From: Chaunax sp. Z400
Lineage: Eukaryota > Chordata > Actinopteri > Lophiiformes > Chaunacidae
DNA: 64,000 bases
NCBI GenBank assembly: GCA_037577475.1
Contig: CM075186.1
Location: forward strand, 916,001-980,000
Reading direction: 5' to 3'
A model generated the notes under the pieces. That model searched no databases, was not told the origin of the DNA, and saw only the letters and a list, made by a program, of their open reading frames with translations. Both the position numbers and the translations under genes were made by a program. This document shows positions 55,201 to 64,000 of this stretch, piece by piece (within the stretch, counting starts at the first letter, position 1; every line of letters begins with the position of its first letter).

Positions 55201-58200
55201 GTGAACGGTTTCTTTCAAAAGAAGTGTTGAAATCTTCCTGTTTCATTGTGTGTTTGAGCAACAAGGCTCTTATTTATCGGCCGTCTGAGGAGGAAGAAAT
55301 GAGCCAAGAATGAAAACAGGTTCTTACTTTCAGGACTCAGATTTCCAAAGACTGCAGGACATGACAGAAATCATTTGTTCCCGCATGTGGGGAGCGATAA
55401 GATGGTGAAAGAGAAGATGAGGAAACAATCAGAGGTTTTATTATGAGAGCAAAATGTGTGAGATGATCTTTGCAACTTAAACCTTTAACATATCGATTTA
55501 AGCACTTTTTATGAAAGTCCGTCTCCATCAATGTGACGAAAAAAAGATCCTTTGAGTCATTAGAATCGACAGTCATAAAAATGATGAAAAAAACGTATCA
55601 AAATAATGAGAAAGTCATGATTCATGGTTTTATTTTGAGAAAGTGTCTCATTATAATTAATGACTTACAGGATCTTTGTTTTTCATCACACTGGCAGAAA
55701 TGTAATGTTTTTAATTGTCACATAACATCTTCAGAATAAGTGTTTATATTTTTGTCCTTTTTAATCTTAATTATGACCTGCTTTGAGAAAGTGACTCATT
55801 ATTGTGAGAACTGTCTCATTTTTTTCATCACATTAGTGGAAATGGGCTTCCATACATTGAAACTGAACGTTTTTGATTTTCACTTTACATTGAAAATGTT
55901 TTTAAAAATAATAATTTCCTTTTTTTCAGTTGAATTATGACTTGGTTTTTCCCAGTCATGTTGTGGAATAATAATTTTTAATTAATCTTTTTTCATTTGT
56001 TTGATTTATGGCCATAAATGTCCTCCATAACGGAAGATCTGTTTTTACTCCTGTATTTCATTGAACTATGAATAATTGTATATTTTTCAGTATAATTCCT
56101 TGGAGTCAGAGACTGTGACAAAACAGCGACATCTCACTCTCTCCAGGAGTCCGTGTTGAAGCTTCATGAATAACTGAGTGTTTTATTCTCTCCATAAGTA
56201 CAGGCCCAGACCTCACCTGCAGAGAACCAGCAGCAGGTTTACAGCTGGGTAACATCTGGTAGGTCGACCATCTTCACCTCAGAGAGGAGTCAAGAGAAGC
56301 TGTTGCTACGAGACGATTAGCTTAGTGTATTAATGCTTCAGCCCTGCATGTGTGTTGTTTCAAAATAAAACGCCGCTAAAGGGGAGGGGCTGTGTGTGCG
56401 TTACCATGGCGAGCAGCATGGCCATCACTTCCTGGTTGATGAGATTCTTGGAGAAGTCGAGCAGGATCTCTCCGTCGTCTGTCTTCAGAGTCGTGCTGTC
56501 CCACACAAACAGAACATTTTCAGAATAAAATGCCCAGTCCAGCTTCCTGTTTTACCGCCATTCAGAACATATTAAGATTTCCTATTTTCTGTCATGTTGG
56601 TCAGACAATCTGAAAACTTCAGACCTCTGAGTTCTGTAGTAACAAAGTTCTGATAATTTATTAATTAGATTTATAGATGAATTAATTAATTGAAAAATAA
56701 GAAAGGCTATTTAAAGAGAAGATTTATGGAGAAATACTTAACAAAAGTACAAATCTAAATGTGTGTCAACAAACTTGTACATGAGTCGTTTAAAGAGGAG
56801 AAACAGAAATACAGGCTGAAACAACGAGACTCTGTTCAGATCGATTAACATGTGAAATCCAGAGGTAAAAGTTCCTACAGAGACCAATCATTTCCTCCCT
56901 GAGGTCTGTTAGTTGGTTAGTGTGTCAGCAGGACTACACAAAAACCACTAGATAGTCTATGATCCCCAAAACAGGATTGTTAAGCCTTGGTGCAGGTCTG
57001 CACTGACTGACTAGTGATGATTAATGATTACCTCTGGTTTATTTGTCTGTCAGCAGGATGACTCTAAAAGTCCTGAACAGATTCTAATAAATGTTCTGTA
57101 GAGGTTTGGTACGGTCCAAAGAACCATCCATCACATTCTGGTGGAGATCCGGATCATCATCTGGATCCAGAATTTATTTAACGGATCCTTTACCAAAGAT
57201 TTTATCCTCTAACTTCCTGGATAACGTCTACAATGATTGGACAAAATGAAACGATGACATCATCATATGATCTAGCACACATCAGAGTCTGATCTGGATC
57301 CAAGTCATATTCTGGATCTGGTGATCCAGAATGTTTAAATTTATACTGTGAGATAACAGATAATAATAATGATCCAGACTGACCTGAGATCAGATTGTAG
57401 CTGAAACTGATTCAGTTAGGGGTCAAATTTATCTTCAACAGTTCCTGATCTAGATCCTGAAGAAAACCACCATCAGTGAAATCTAGTTTTTCTAGAATAA
57501 CTATCAGACTAATAATGATACCAATGTGATCCAGATTCTAGGGGCAGGATTTCATGGTCCAGGATCACATGATGAGGGTCAGACCATCAGGGGACTGCTG
57601 GGTTTAGGTCAAAATGATCATAATGTGACTAAAAAACAAAGACAGCACATGTAGTCCATTATCGGACACAGAAGGCTATGCTGGCTTCAGCTAACATCAC
57701 AGCGTTACACAGTTCAGATCAGGATCTACACAAGTTTGTTCTAACTTGTGCTAGCTTTAGCTCATTTATCTGTAGCCGCAGTTACCTAGTGAAGCAATTA
57801 ATTAATTACTTGACAACGTGACATCCTCTAAATTGTGTGAAAACAAACAGGCAGGAGATTAAACAGGAAACTATTTAAATGGTGGTTTAGAGCAGATTTA
57901 TCTCATTGTCCACTAATGGACTTTAACATGTTAGCCACGTAACGTTATAAATCACATATAATCTGAGAAGACATTAATAAATGGCCTATTGTCCGAGAAT
58001 TATAATAATCATTTGCGGAACCAGTCACACGGAAATCAGACCTGTACGTGACTAGTTAGCCTCTGTCCGATAATGGATGCTGTGACATTAGCGAGCTAGC
58101 TAATATTAGCTAGCTGAAAAATCCCTGCAGATGTCTCATGTTTCAAACGATTAACTACAAACATGGAGGAGATTTGAGAAGACATGAGATAACGTGTCTG

Positions 58201-58496
58201 ATTATTAAAGCTGGGAACGTTTCCGGTCAGGACATAAAAGCAGAACCGTTCTGTTCTGAAATTATGACCTTGTAGAAGAAGAACATTAATCAACAGGTCC
58301 GAAGAAGAAAACGTTCATCTGCCCATCATCATCATCATCATCATCATCGTGACCACTGTCACGTTCTCATCTCCAACCTGAATTTGTTGAATCGGTCCTT
58401 GTCGCCGTCAAACATGTTCCTCATGTTGAGGCTGCTAGCGTTAGCCTTGTGCCACTCATGCAGCTTCTTGTAGTTAGGATCGTTGGTTAGAGCCAT
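46241..58496 (-). CDS. gpi: Glucose-6-phosphate isomerase
   Basis: Eighteen minus-strand exons join in phase to 553 aa (human 558): 58496-58378, 56495-56405, 55071-55003, 51928-51809, 51728-51645, 51334-51188, 51078-51007, 50843-50799, 50641-50588, 50248-50188, 49990-49947, 49838-49686, 49214-49085, 47993-47917, 47586-47458, 46967-46892, 46558-46492, 46364-46241. The cytosolic dimer interconverts glucose-6-phosphate and fructose-6-phosphate in glycolysis and gluconeogenesis; the secreted form is known as autocrine motility factor. Seen: the sugar-phosphate site IGIGGSDLG and SNIDGTH, signature 1 VGGRYSLWSAIGL, catalytic Glu in WGEPGTNGQHAFYQLIHQG with the His at its end, and signature 2 WDVNSYDQWGVELGKQLA with the catalytic Lys. 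No active-site residue is missing. Teleosts have two copies, gpia and gpib; which this is cannot be decided here. Intron 3 (51929-55002) carries two large tandem arrays. Confidence 0.96.
48155..48400 (+). repeat. Dispersed repeat family C, copy 3
   Basis: Aligns with 35655-35895 (CCACCAGGACCACATACCTG, GGCTTTTAAAGG, TTCATGTTAAAACACACCTA, GAGTTGGACACGCCCCTAAA). Its right end continues into the minisatellite at 48384. It lies in gpi intron 13. Confidence 0.85.
48384..48712 (+). repeat. Minisatellite, 36 bp unit, about 9 copies
   Basis: Units combine GACACGCCCCTCAATGAACC and TGCACCATGGACTTTA. The first unit overlaps the end of the family C element (GGACACGCCCCTAAATGAA). Terminal units carry CATCATGG and CCTAAATG variants. 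The 12-residue periodic frame is a by-product of the 36-bp period. Confidence 0.96.
51134..51179 (+). repeat. Short tandem repeat, 11 bp unit, 4 copies
   Basis: TCACATGACGG units placed a few bases outside gpi exon 6 (51188-51334), just downstream of its donor in transcript sense. Confidence 0.9.
51440..51555 (+). mobile_element. LINE 3'-end fragment in gpi intron 5
   Basis: GTGTGGACCCCAGGAAGAGT, AGCTGATGACTAATGGGGAT and the AAATAAATAAA tail match the familiar 3' end of a teleost non-LTR retrotransposon, inserted antisense to gpi. Only the 3' end is present, as expected of 5'-truncated copies. Confidence 0.7.
52396..53221 (+). repeat. Compound microsatellite (TG)n with TGTC, about 825 bp
   Basis: A TG array regularly interrupted by TC steps (TGTGTGTCTGTGTG). 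Blocks of equal spacing recur, so it behaves like a higher-order minisatellite. It lies in gpi intron 3, antisense reading CA. All three + frames stay open; none is coding. Confidence 0.98.
53559..53600 (+). repeat. Microsatellite (ATT)n
   Basis: TTA/ATT trinucleotide run just before the family B repeat in gpi intron 3. Confidence 0.9.
53612..54465 (+). repeat. Family B repeat with 26-copy minisatellite
   Basis: A family B start (TTTAAAGGAACAGTTCATCC, 53617) runs into tandem units ACACCTGAAGAAGATGGAGA plus CTAGTTTAAA from about 53700. I count 26 GGAGACTAG cores. Full units are about 30 bp; shortened units lose GAAGA or more. Each unit has a CACCTG E-box core and an ACTAGT palindrome. It lies in gpi intron 3. 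Confidence 0.96.
56955..57612 (+). repeat. Dispersed repeat family A, copy 2
   Basis: From about 57040 (CTGTCAGCAGGATGACTCTA) to 57605 it is nearly identical to 1080-1560, with a few indels. The outer left part is a degenerate edge (GATTACCTCTGGTTTATTTG). It lies in gpi intron 1. Confidence 0.85.
58324..58348 (+). repeat. Microsatellite (ATC)n
   Basis: Short ATC run about 30 bp from the donor of gpi exon 1. Confidence 0.9.
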
Positions 58497-58799
58497 GATG
58501 GTGGTTACTGGTTTTACTGGTACTGGTCTGAGCTGGAGGACTGTTCTCCCTGTGGTGGTCAGGAGGAGATGGAGGCCAGAAGATGCTGCTACACCGCTGA
58601 CAGAGGACAGAGATAGTTAGACCTGTCTGGACCAATGGCTGCAGGAGTCCGACTCCGCCCCCTGACTAAACCCCTCCCACTGACAGACGTAGACTGCAGG
58701 GCGTATGGAGCAATAATGGACACCTGTGGCTCTGTTATGTAAACTGGGGCTGACCATGTTTATCGTGGGACTGAATGAAACCAAATATATCCACAAACA

Positions 58800-59230
58800 T
58801 AAAAGTCATTTGGGAATCAAAAGCTGCTTAAAATTTTCTTAATAAATTTGACCAAATTAAACAAAACTTTTGCATTTCTGGAACACATTAACTTTTGGAA
58901 TTTATGTAAACTAGGACATACTCTATAATATCTTCTAATCAAAGCATTTCTATCTTCAGAAAAAAAAGGACAAACAAGCACATAATGAAACTCGTCTCCT
59001 GGATCTCCAGTCAAACAAAAGCTACATGGTTTGCAAATATTTTCATGATCATATCTTCACTCTGAGACAGATTATGACTTCCACATCGGAATTTTGACAT
59101 GATTCTTTCGGCTCGTCTCAGCAAGATCAGACACTTCTCAAAGAAAAAATCACCTTTAAACAATTTATACATATAACATAAAGGGGTATACTGTGTAATT
59201 CGTGGTGCCATCTCTGCAACTCTATCAGTC
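58800..59230 (-). mobile_element. Decayed LINE ORF2 C-terminal fragment
   Basis: Minus-strand translation gives RAERIMSKFRCGSHNL, then, after frame breaks, GDEFHYVLVCPFFSEDRN, then RYYRVCPSLHKFQKLM and LFNLVKFIKKI. This is the typical C-terminal end of a teleost non-LTR retrotransposon polymerase (IGDE.HYLF.CP.F pattern). The frame is broken around 59010-59020 and the upstream domains are absent. Confidence 0.75.
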
Positions 59231-59589
59231 AGTTCAACCGTACGCTTTAAATACGGTCAAAGCTTTCAATTCCATACCATAAGATAAACCACATTCACTT
59301 TAGAAACCCATTTAGACTAATAGATGTTATCATATAATGTTTTAAGTAGAGCAAACACAACAAAGGAAATCTTGTTGTACTGCCACTTATTAAATGAATC
59401 CAGAAATGTACTATTCTCATTTTTACCTTCATATCTAACCTGTACCTACAGAGGTGGTGGACTGGGAGGAAGTAACATTGTATGCCGACTAATCCTGGAA
59501 GTGTCAACACCATGCTGAGTGGGATGTACACTTATAATGTAATGATTACAAGAATCCACCAGATGGGGCTGTCTGCCACAGAATGACTG

Positions 59590-59660
59590 ACGCGAACCAC
59601 CGCTACCAAATAGCGATGACGTAGGCGCGTGCCCGCGCGTTCTGGTCAAAGGCTTATCCT
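59590..59660. promoter_or_regulatory. CpG-rich promoter-like patch upstream of gpi
   Basis: About 1.1 kb upstream of the gpi ATG, a short CpG-dense patch contains a CRE (TGACGTA, 59617-59623) and GGCGCGTGCCCGCGCG. A second CRE-type TGACGTCG lies near 59903. It could serve an upstream gpi exon or an unrecognised divergent transcript. It is inferred from composition and motif only. Confidence 0.4.
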
Positions 59661-61034
59661 CCTGATCAGAGGTAAACGCTGCTTTGCCGTAATACGTCAA
59701 TAACGTAAATAAAAGTTATTATTTGTGGTTCAAACTTTATGAAACTGCTGTCTATAGTTCTCAGTGATGTCTGACTCATGATGTGTGAGTCTTGTACAGT
59801 TTTGAGTTCGCCAAGTCAAGTTTTACCGTTATGATGATAATTAGCTAGCGCCAGCATGCTAAATTAGCATCTTCCTCTGTGTCTTGTTCGTCCCTCATTG
59901 ATGACGTCGCTCTGCTGCTTTTAGGTGTAACGGAAATATCCAGAACTGAGCTGCCTTGGCAGAGGTCTGCGCTCTGAGTGCTTTCTAATTAAAAATACAT
60001 TAATTGCTAAAATATTTATAAATACAACTAACTATACTTGTAAACTATACTTATTTTAAGAAATAATCAGAAATTAATTGAATAGCTGTTACTAAGAGGC
60101 AAATGGATGCAGTTTGCATAGCTAATTCTGCATCAAATAACCATTATTTGCTAAAAGAAATTTTATTTTAGAAAGGCTGTGAAAACCACAACCAAAACTG
60201 TAAAACTATCATTGTGTTACTTATGGACGGATTAAAGTGAAAATCAATTATTCTCCTTTTGCTGCTTAATGGGTCCCTGGACCCAACTTTAATAACCAGT
60301 CAATAATGTTTCTTCCTTTAAAAATGTGTGGTTGTTATTAAATATATTCTATTCTTAGAATATATCGTGCAGACTAAAAAAGGAGCATTGCAGGTAAATG
60401 ATGGCCGTCCTGTTCCTCATACATGTTATATCTAGATTAAATCTTGAGATGAGACTCGATTGCACTCCATCATATTTAAGGTTTTAAATACCGACCACCT
60501 GAACCCATCCAGCTTCCTTTTCCCACTAACATTCCTCACCTGAGCACAAACGAGACAGACACACAAACTAATGAACAACAGTTTATTATTTGCTCTTAAT
60601 AAAAATCCCAGTCCACTGAGGCCCACAGAGGACACCATGCTGGGCTCAAACACAAACATGTGGTTGTGACTCCAGAGTGAAGCCAGAAGCGAAAAGCAAG
60701 CGCGCCCTCAGTGCGTCTGCTGTCCACCTCCTGATGCTCAAACCACCAACACACACTCCAGTTATTGCATCAGCAACCTTCATTAAAAAAAAAAGTTTCC
60801 ACCCAAGTAAGAAAAGTATGAGCATCATGTAGTGTTGTGTGCATTTGAACACAACACTGGTCAGGGTAAGAGCTTCCATAAGTATCCAGGCCCCCCCATC
60901 TCCCCCAAACATTTTCCAAATAGACAAATGTAAAAACATCTCAGTGGTTCTCAACTTTGCCTCAGAGGAACCTGAGCAGGCCCCAGAATTGACAAAACAT
61001 GGTAAATTTATCACCTTATACTGTGTATTTCTTA

Positions 61035-61190
61035 ATAGAGCAACAGCTGAGCTCAGCATAAAGACCAGTGGGAGACAGCTAGCCTAGGTCTGTCCAAAAG
61101 GAACAAAATCCACTCTTTTTGTAGAGAATAACAAATTGTTCTGCTTAGCTGATTATGCTAAGCTAACAGGCTGTATCTTCATGTTTACTG
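61035..61190 (+). repeat. Dispersed repeat family E, copy 2
   Basis: GAGCTCAGCATAAAGACCAG, GAGACAGCTAGCCTAGGTCT and GTCCAAAAGGAACAAAATCC match the same family as 30195-30495. Confidence 0.65.
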
Positions 61191-64000
61191 TAGAGTAGCA
61201 TCAGTCTGAACATCTCAAAGAGAAAAAAACTATTTTGATAAATGTTGTAATATTCCTTTAGACCTGTCGTTGTAGTTTATGTGCTTTATGGTGTATTTTT
61301 GAAGAATTCCCACAAACTATTGGCCACATTGGGACCTTTCAGGCCCTCTGAGGATCCATCACGTCTTTGTTTTCTTTACAGCTCTGACATGTCATCACGC
61401 TATACGAGTGAAGAACTACTGCTGTCTGATGTCAAACCCTTCCTCTGAAATAAAACAACACATTTCTGACCCAGCTAAGGTACCAAATTAACTTAAACCC
61501 ATGAAATTTGAGGATTTCAGAACTGAAACTACTTCAGGCCTGCAGAAACTTTTATTTTGGGTTTAAAAATGAAATACAGTATTTCCTTATTCTGTCTTTA
61601 TGAATTGATTTTAAAATATTTTGAATTTTCATTTTCACACTTAAAGTGTAACTGTACACCAGAATCATCCACTTGTGATATTTAATATACATTTCATGAC
61701 ATAGACAGGTCCCAGAGGTTCAGGATGGTTTGAAACATTTCAAACATGTTGATTTTTATAAATTTGGAAAGACATGAACTCCATCATTGACATGTTTCAT
61801 TAATGAAGTCATATATTTTAGTTTAAAGCTCAAAAACATGTTGATCTCTGTTAATATCTCTGTTCTAATCATTGAATGTTGACGCTTTTCTCAAAATCTC
61901 TTTCCAACGTATTATAAAACAAAATAAGGAAATAAATTTTTCAAGATGAATCGTCCTTTTATCAAGACTTTTACTAAATGCTAACATACTTATGTGGTTT
62001 AGAGTATCATGACTGAACAATCTGTGGCTCTGACGAGTTCAACGACTGGTTTTTGTGCCAAAGTAAAAGTTTCTGCAACGGTGAGGAAACACGCCGAATT
62101 CCATGAATAATCAAATGTTTCATTCAAGAGCAGCAGTGAGCAACACCGGACAACCAAATCTCTAATGTTTCACTTCTCTAGTCGATGTTTTCGGTTGTTC
62201 TCTAGCATTAAGGCGAATCAAGAAAAAGTGTTTTTCTACAGTTCCTGAGCACATTAAGAACTTTAAAGGTAGCATTGCATGTCAGAATTTTGGGGGGACT
62301 TTGTTGTTCTGGAGTCAAAGCCATGAAGCAGTTAAACAGAAACAGACCTGGGTCATTTCAATGAGCTGGGAGTAAAATTAAAGTTTCTTTTCTCTGGTAT
62401 TTAAATTAAATGGACTGAACTCTTTGTTGACAGACGATATTCCTGAAATGCATCATTTTTAACCTTTTGTTCTCTTTGTTGGCTGAAAACAATCTGAGGA
62501 CAGATGAAATCCACTGACAGAGTTTTTAAGTGCTTAAATTGAACCAGGTCTGATTATTCAGTCACAACCTCACAACAATGAAAACTACGTCGCTATACGC
62601 AGACAACTAGCTCATCTTTCTAGTCTTATTTTAACTCCTGAAGCTTTAGTGGCCGTCAACCAATATGCAGCGTCGTGGGACAAAGTCAGTGGCATCCGCT
62701 TGTTTAGAAAATGTGGATTTTAGTGGAACACAAGTGGTTTCTGTGTGTTTGTCTCATGAAGCAGCCTGACAAAAACAAACCAACTGTTAGAATGAGAATC
62801 AGGTGGAGGAGAGTCGTACGGAAGATTAAAAATGTTATAAATCAATGAAAATGATGTTAAAGATAATTATTTAACATTTTGTCTTTAGCTACTTTGTTGT
62901 GACGTGAAATTTCCAAATTAAAATCATGACAGAAAAAGTGAAGAGGTGATTTCAGTGTTGTCCAGCACCAAGTACAAGATGACATGTAGCACTAAGACTT
63001 AATCTAACTTCATAGAACTTTAAGGGGAACTGTTGAACCAGGTCTGTTACACAGTGAGCAGATACCACCTCTGCATGTTGCCCCCATCCAGAGCCCCTCT
63101 AAACATGTCACCAGTATCTTTTCCTTACTCATCAAATATGAACCAGTGTTCTGTTACTGCTCCAGCCCATTTCTCACCCAACATGTTTTGTGAAATATTT
63201 TCTCTGCATAGAGAAAGCTTGTGAACAGGAGGCTGCACCATACTGTTTCCTGTATGGTGAAGACGGAGGCTGTCATCAGTAATAATGCAGACAGCCACCA
63301 TAGTGTGTTCTGATTGGTGGACTACTGCAGCACCATGTCCATCTTTCTACGACAGACCATCAAAACTCTCGTTGAAAACTTAAATATAACTTTAAATGGT
63401 CGTTTGGGGCGACTGTCGAGTTGTTCCCTCTTTTAAATATGAAAAATGAAAAACAGGGCTTTGTGTTTAGTACTGGTGTTTTTGGTGCTCTGCTAGACTG
63501 AAATATAAGACACCTCTTTATTTCGTTTTCTGTGTTGATATTTTAATGTGGAAAACTTTACCTTTTAAAGACAAAACACATGATAATTAGCCCTTTAAAC
63601 ATGTTTCCATTGACTTATGATAGTAAAAGCATTTAAAGTACATCCTGTTATAATTTAAATCTTGGTTCCTTCTTTAAGTGAGCTCATATAGGTTTGAGTT
63701 GTCATCTGTGCGGATTAAACTGCAGCATCTTTAAGCACCAGTGACTCATGAGTGGAAAAGAAACAGAAAGCGACTGAAACTTGACCTGTGATCCACCTGT
63801 ATCCCAGTTAGCTTGTGGACTGGGAGAAAAAAATAGCACAAAACCCAGTAGAGTAGACATGTTGATGGCTCCTTCTGCTAATGTTTAAATGTGACACCTC
63901 TTGTACACTGTTAATATCTGAAAACACAAGAAAAGGAATCTACAGAAGCTTAAAGGTGACTGAAGAATCACGAGCACTGAGACTGAATCGGTGGGAGGTG

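Larger units (their letters stand above)
59231..64000. other. Right flank, no gene recognised
   Basis: AT-rich sequence without a recognisable exon on either strand. It contains the CpG-rich patch at 59590-59660 and a family E repeat (61035-61190). The uninterrupted unique AT-rich character from 61200 to 64000 would suit a long 3' UTR or intron of a gene beyond the window, but nothing in the sequence proves it. Confidence 0.45.

Noticed and set aside
55074..55313. 79-aa frame next to gpi exon 3 with two PSEEE patches
   Set aside because: It is intronic, contains a direct repeat (GGCCGTCTGAGGAGGAAG twice) and has no similarity to a known domain.

Overview
The window is vertebrate nuclear DNA, most likely from a spiny-rayed teleost fish. 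Genes have many exons with GT-AG introns, the encoded proteins match vertebrate families along their whole length, introns are fairly short, and the spaces between genes are crowded with minisatellites, CA/TG arrays and the short dispersed repeats typical of teleost genomes. The species cannot be named from the sequence alone.

Six protein-coding genes can be reconstructed with every exon junction in phase. From left to right they are: a Harbinger-transposase-derived gene (HARBI1-like, +, 5136-6857, 3 exons, 447 aa); rbl2, encoding the pocket protein p130 (+, 8403-23852, 22 exons, 1076 aa); snx20, a PX-domain sorting nexin (+, 29910-31212, 3 exons, 290 aa); mphosph6, an exosome cofactor (+, 33125-36504, 5 exons, 162 aa); hsd17b2, a membrane-bound short-chain dehydrogenase (-, 38692-44359, 5 exons, 381 aa); and gpi, glucose-6-phosphate isomerase (-, 46241-58496, 18 exons, 553 aa). 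mphosph6 and hsd17b2 lie tail to tail, as on human 16q23. rbl2 and snx20 have orthologues on human 16q12, so the block is largely an ancestral human-chromosome-16-like segment with gpi joined to it. The genes form no operon or shared pathway; they are independent housekeeping, signalling and metabolic loci.

The flanks (1-5000 and 59200-64000) contain no recognisable gene apart from decayed LINE pieces and dispersed repeats. Several repeat families occur more than once in the window, which lets copies be compared directly. Three minisatellites (28835-29110, 48384-48712, 53700-54465) can be seen to have grown out of a short segment that is present in one or two copies in other members of the same dispersed family.

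I found no convincing new biological system. The items most worth checking are a Harbinger-derived gene that keeps a clean spliced reading frame while its predicted catalytic triad is altered at two positions; two large intronic arrays, in rbl2 and gpi, in which every unit carries a CACCTG E-box core; an rbl2 splice acceptor formed directly by the end of a 146-bp TG array; a perfect 20-bp hairpin downstream of the rbl2 stop; and two CpG-rich promoter-like stretches with no recognised gene.
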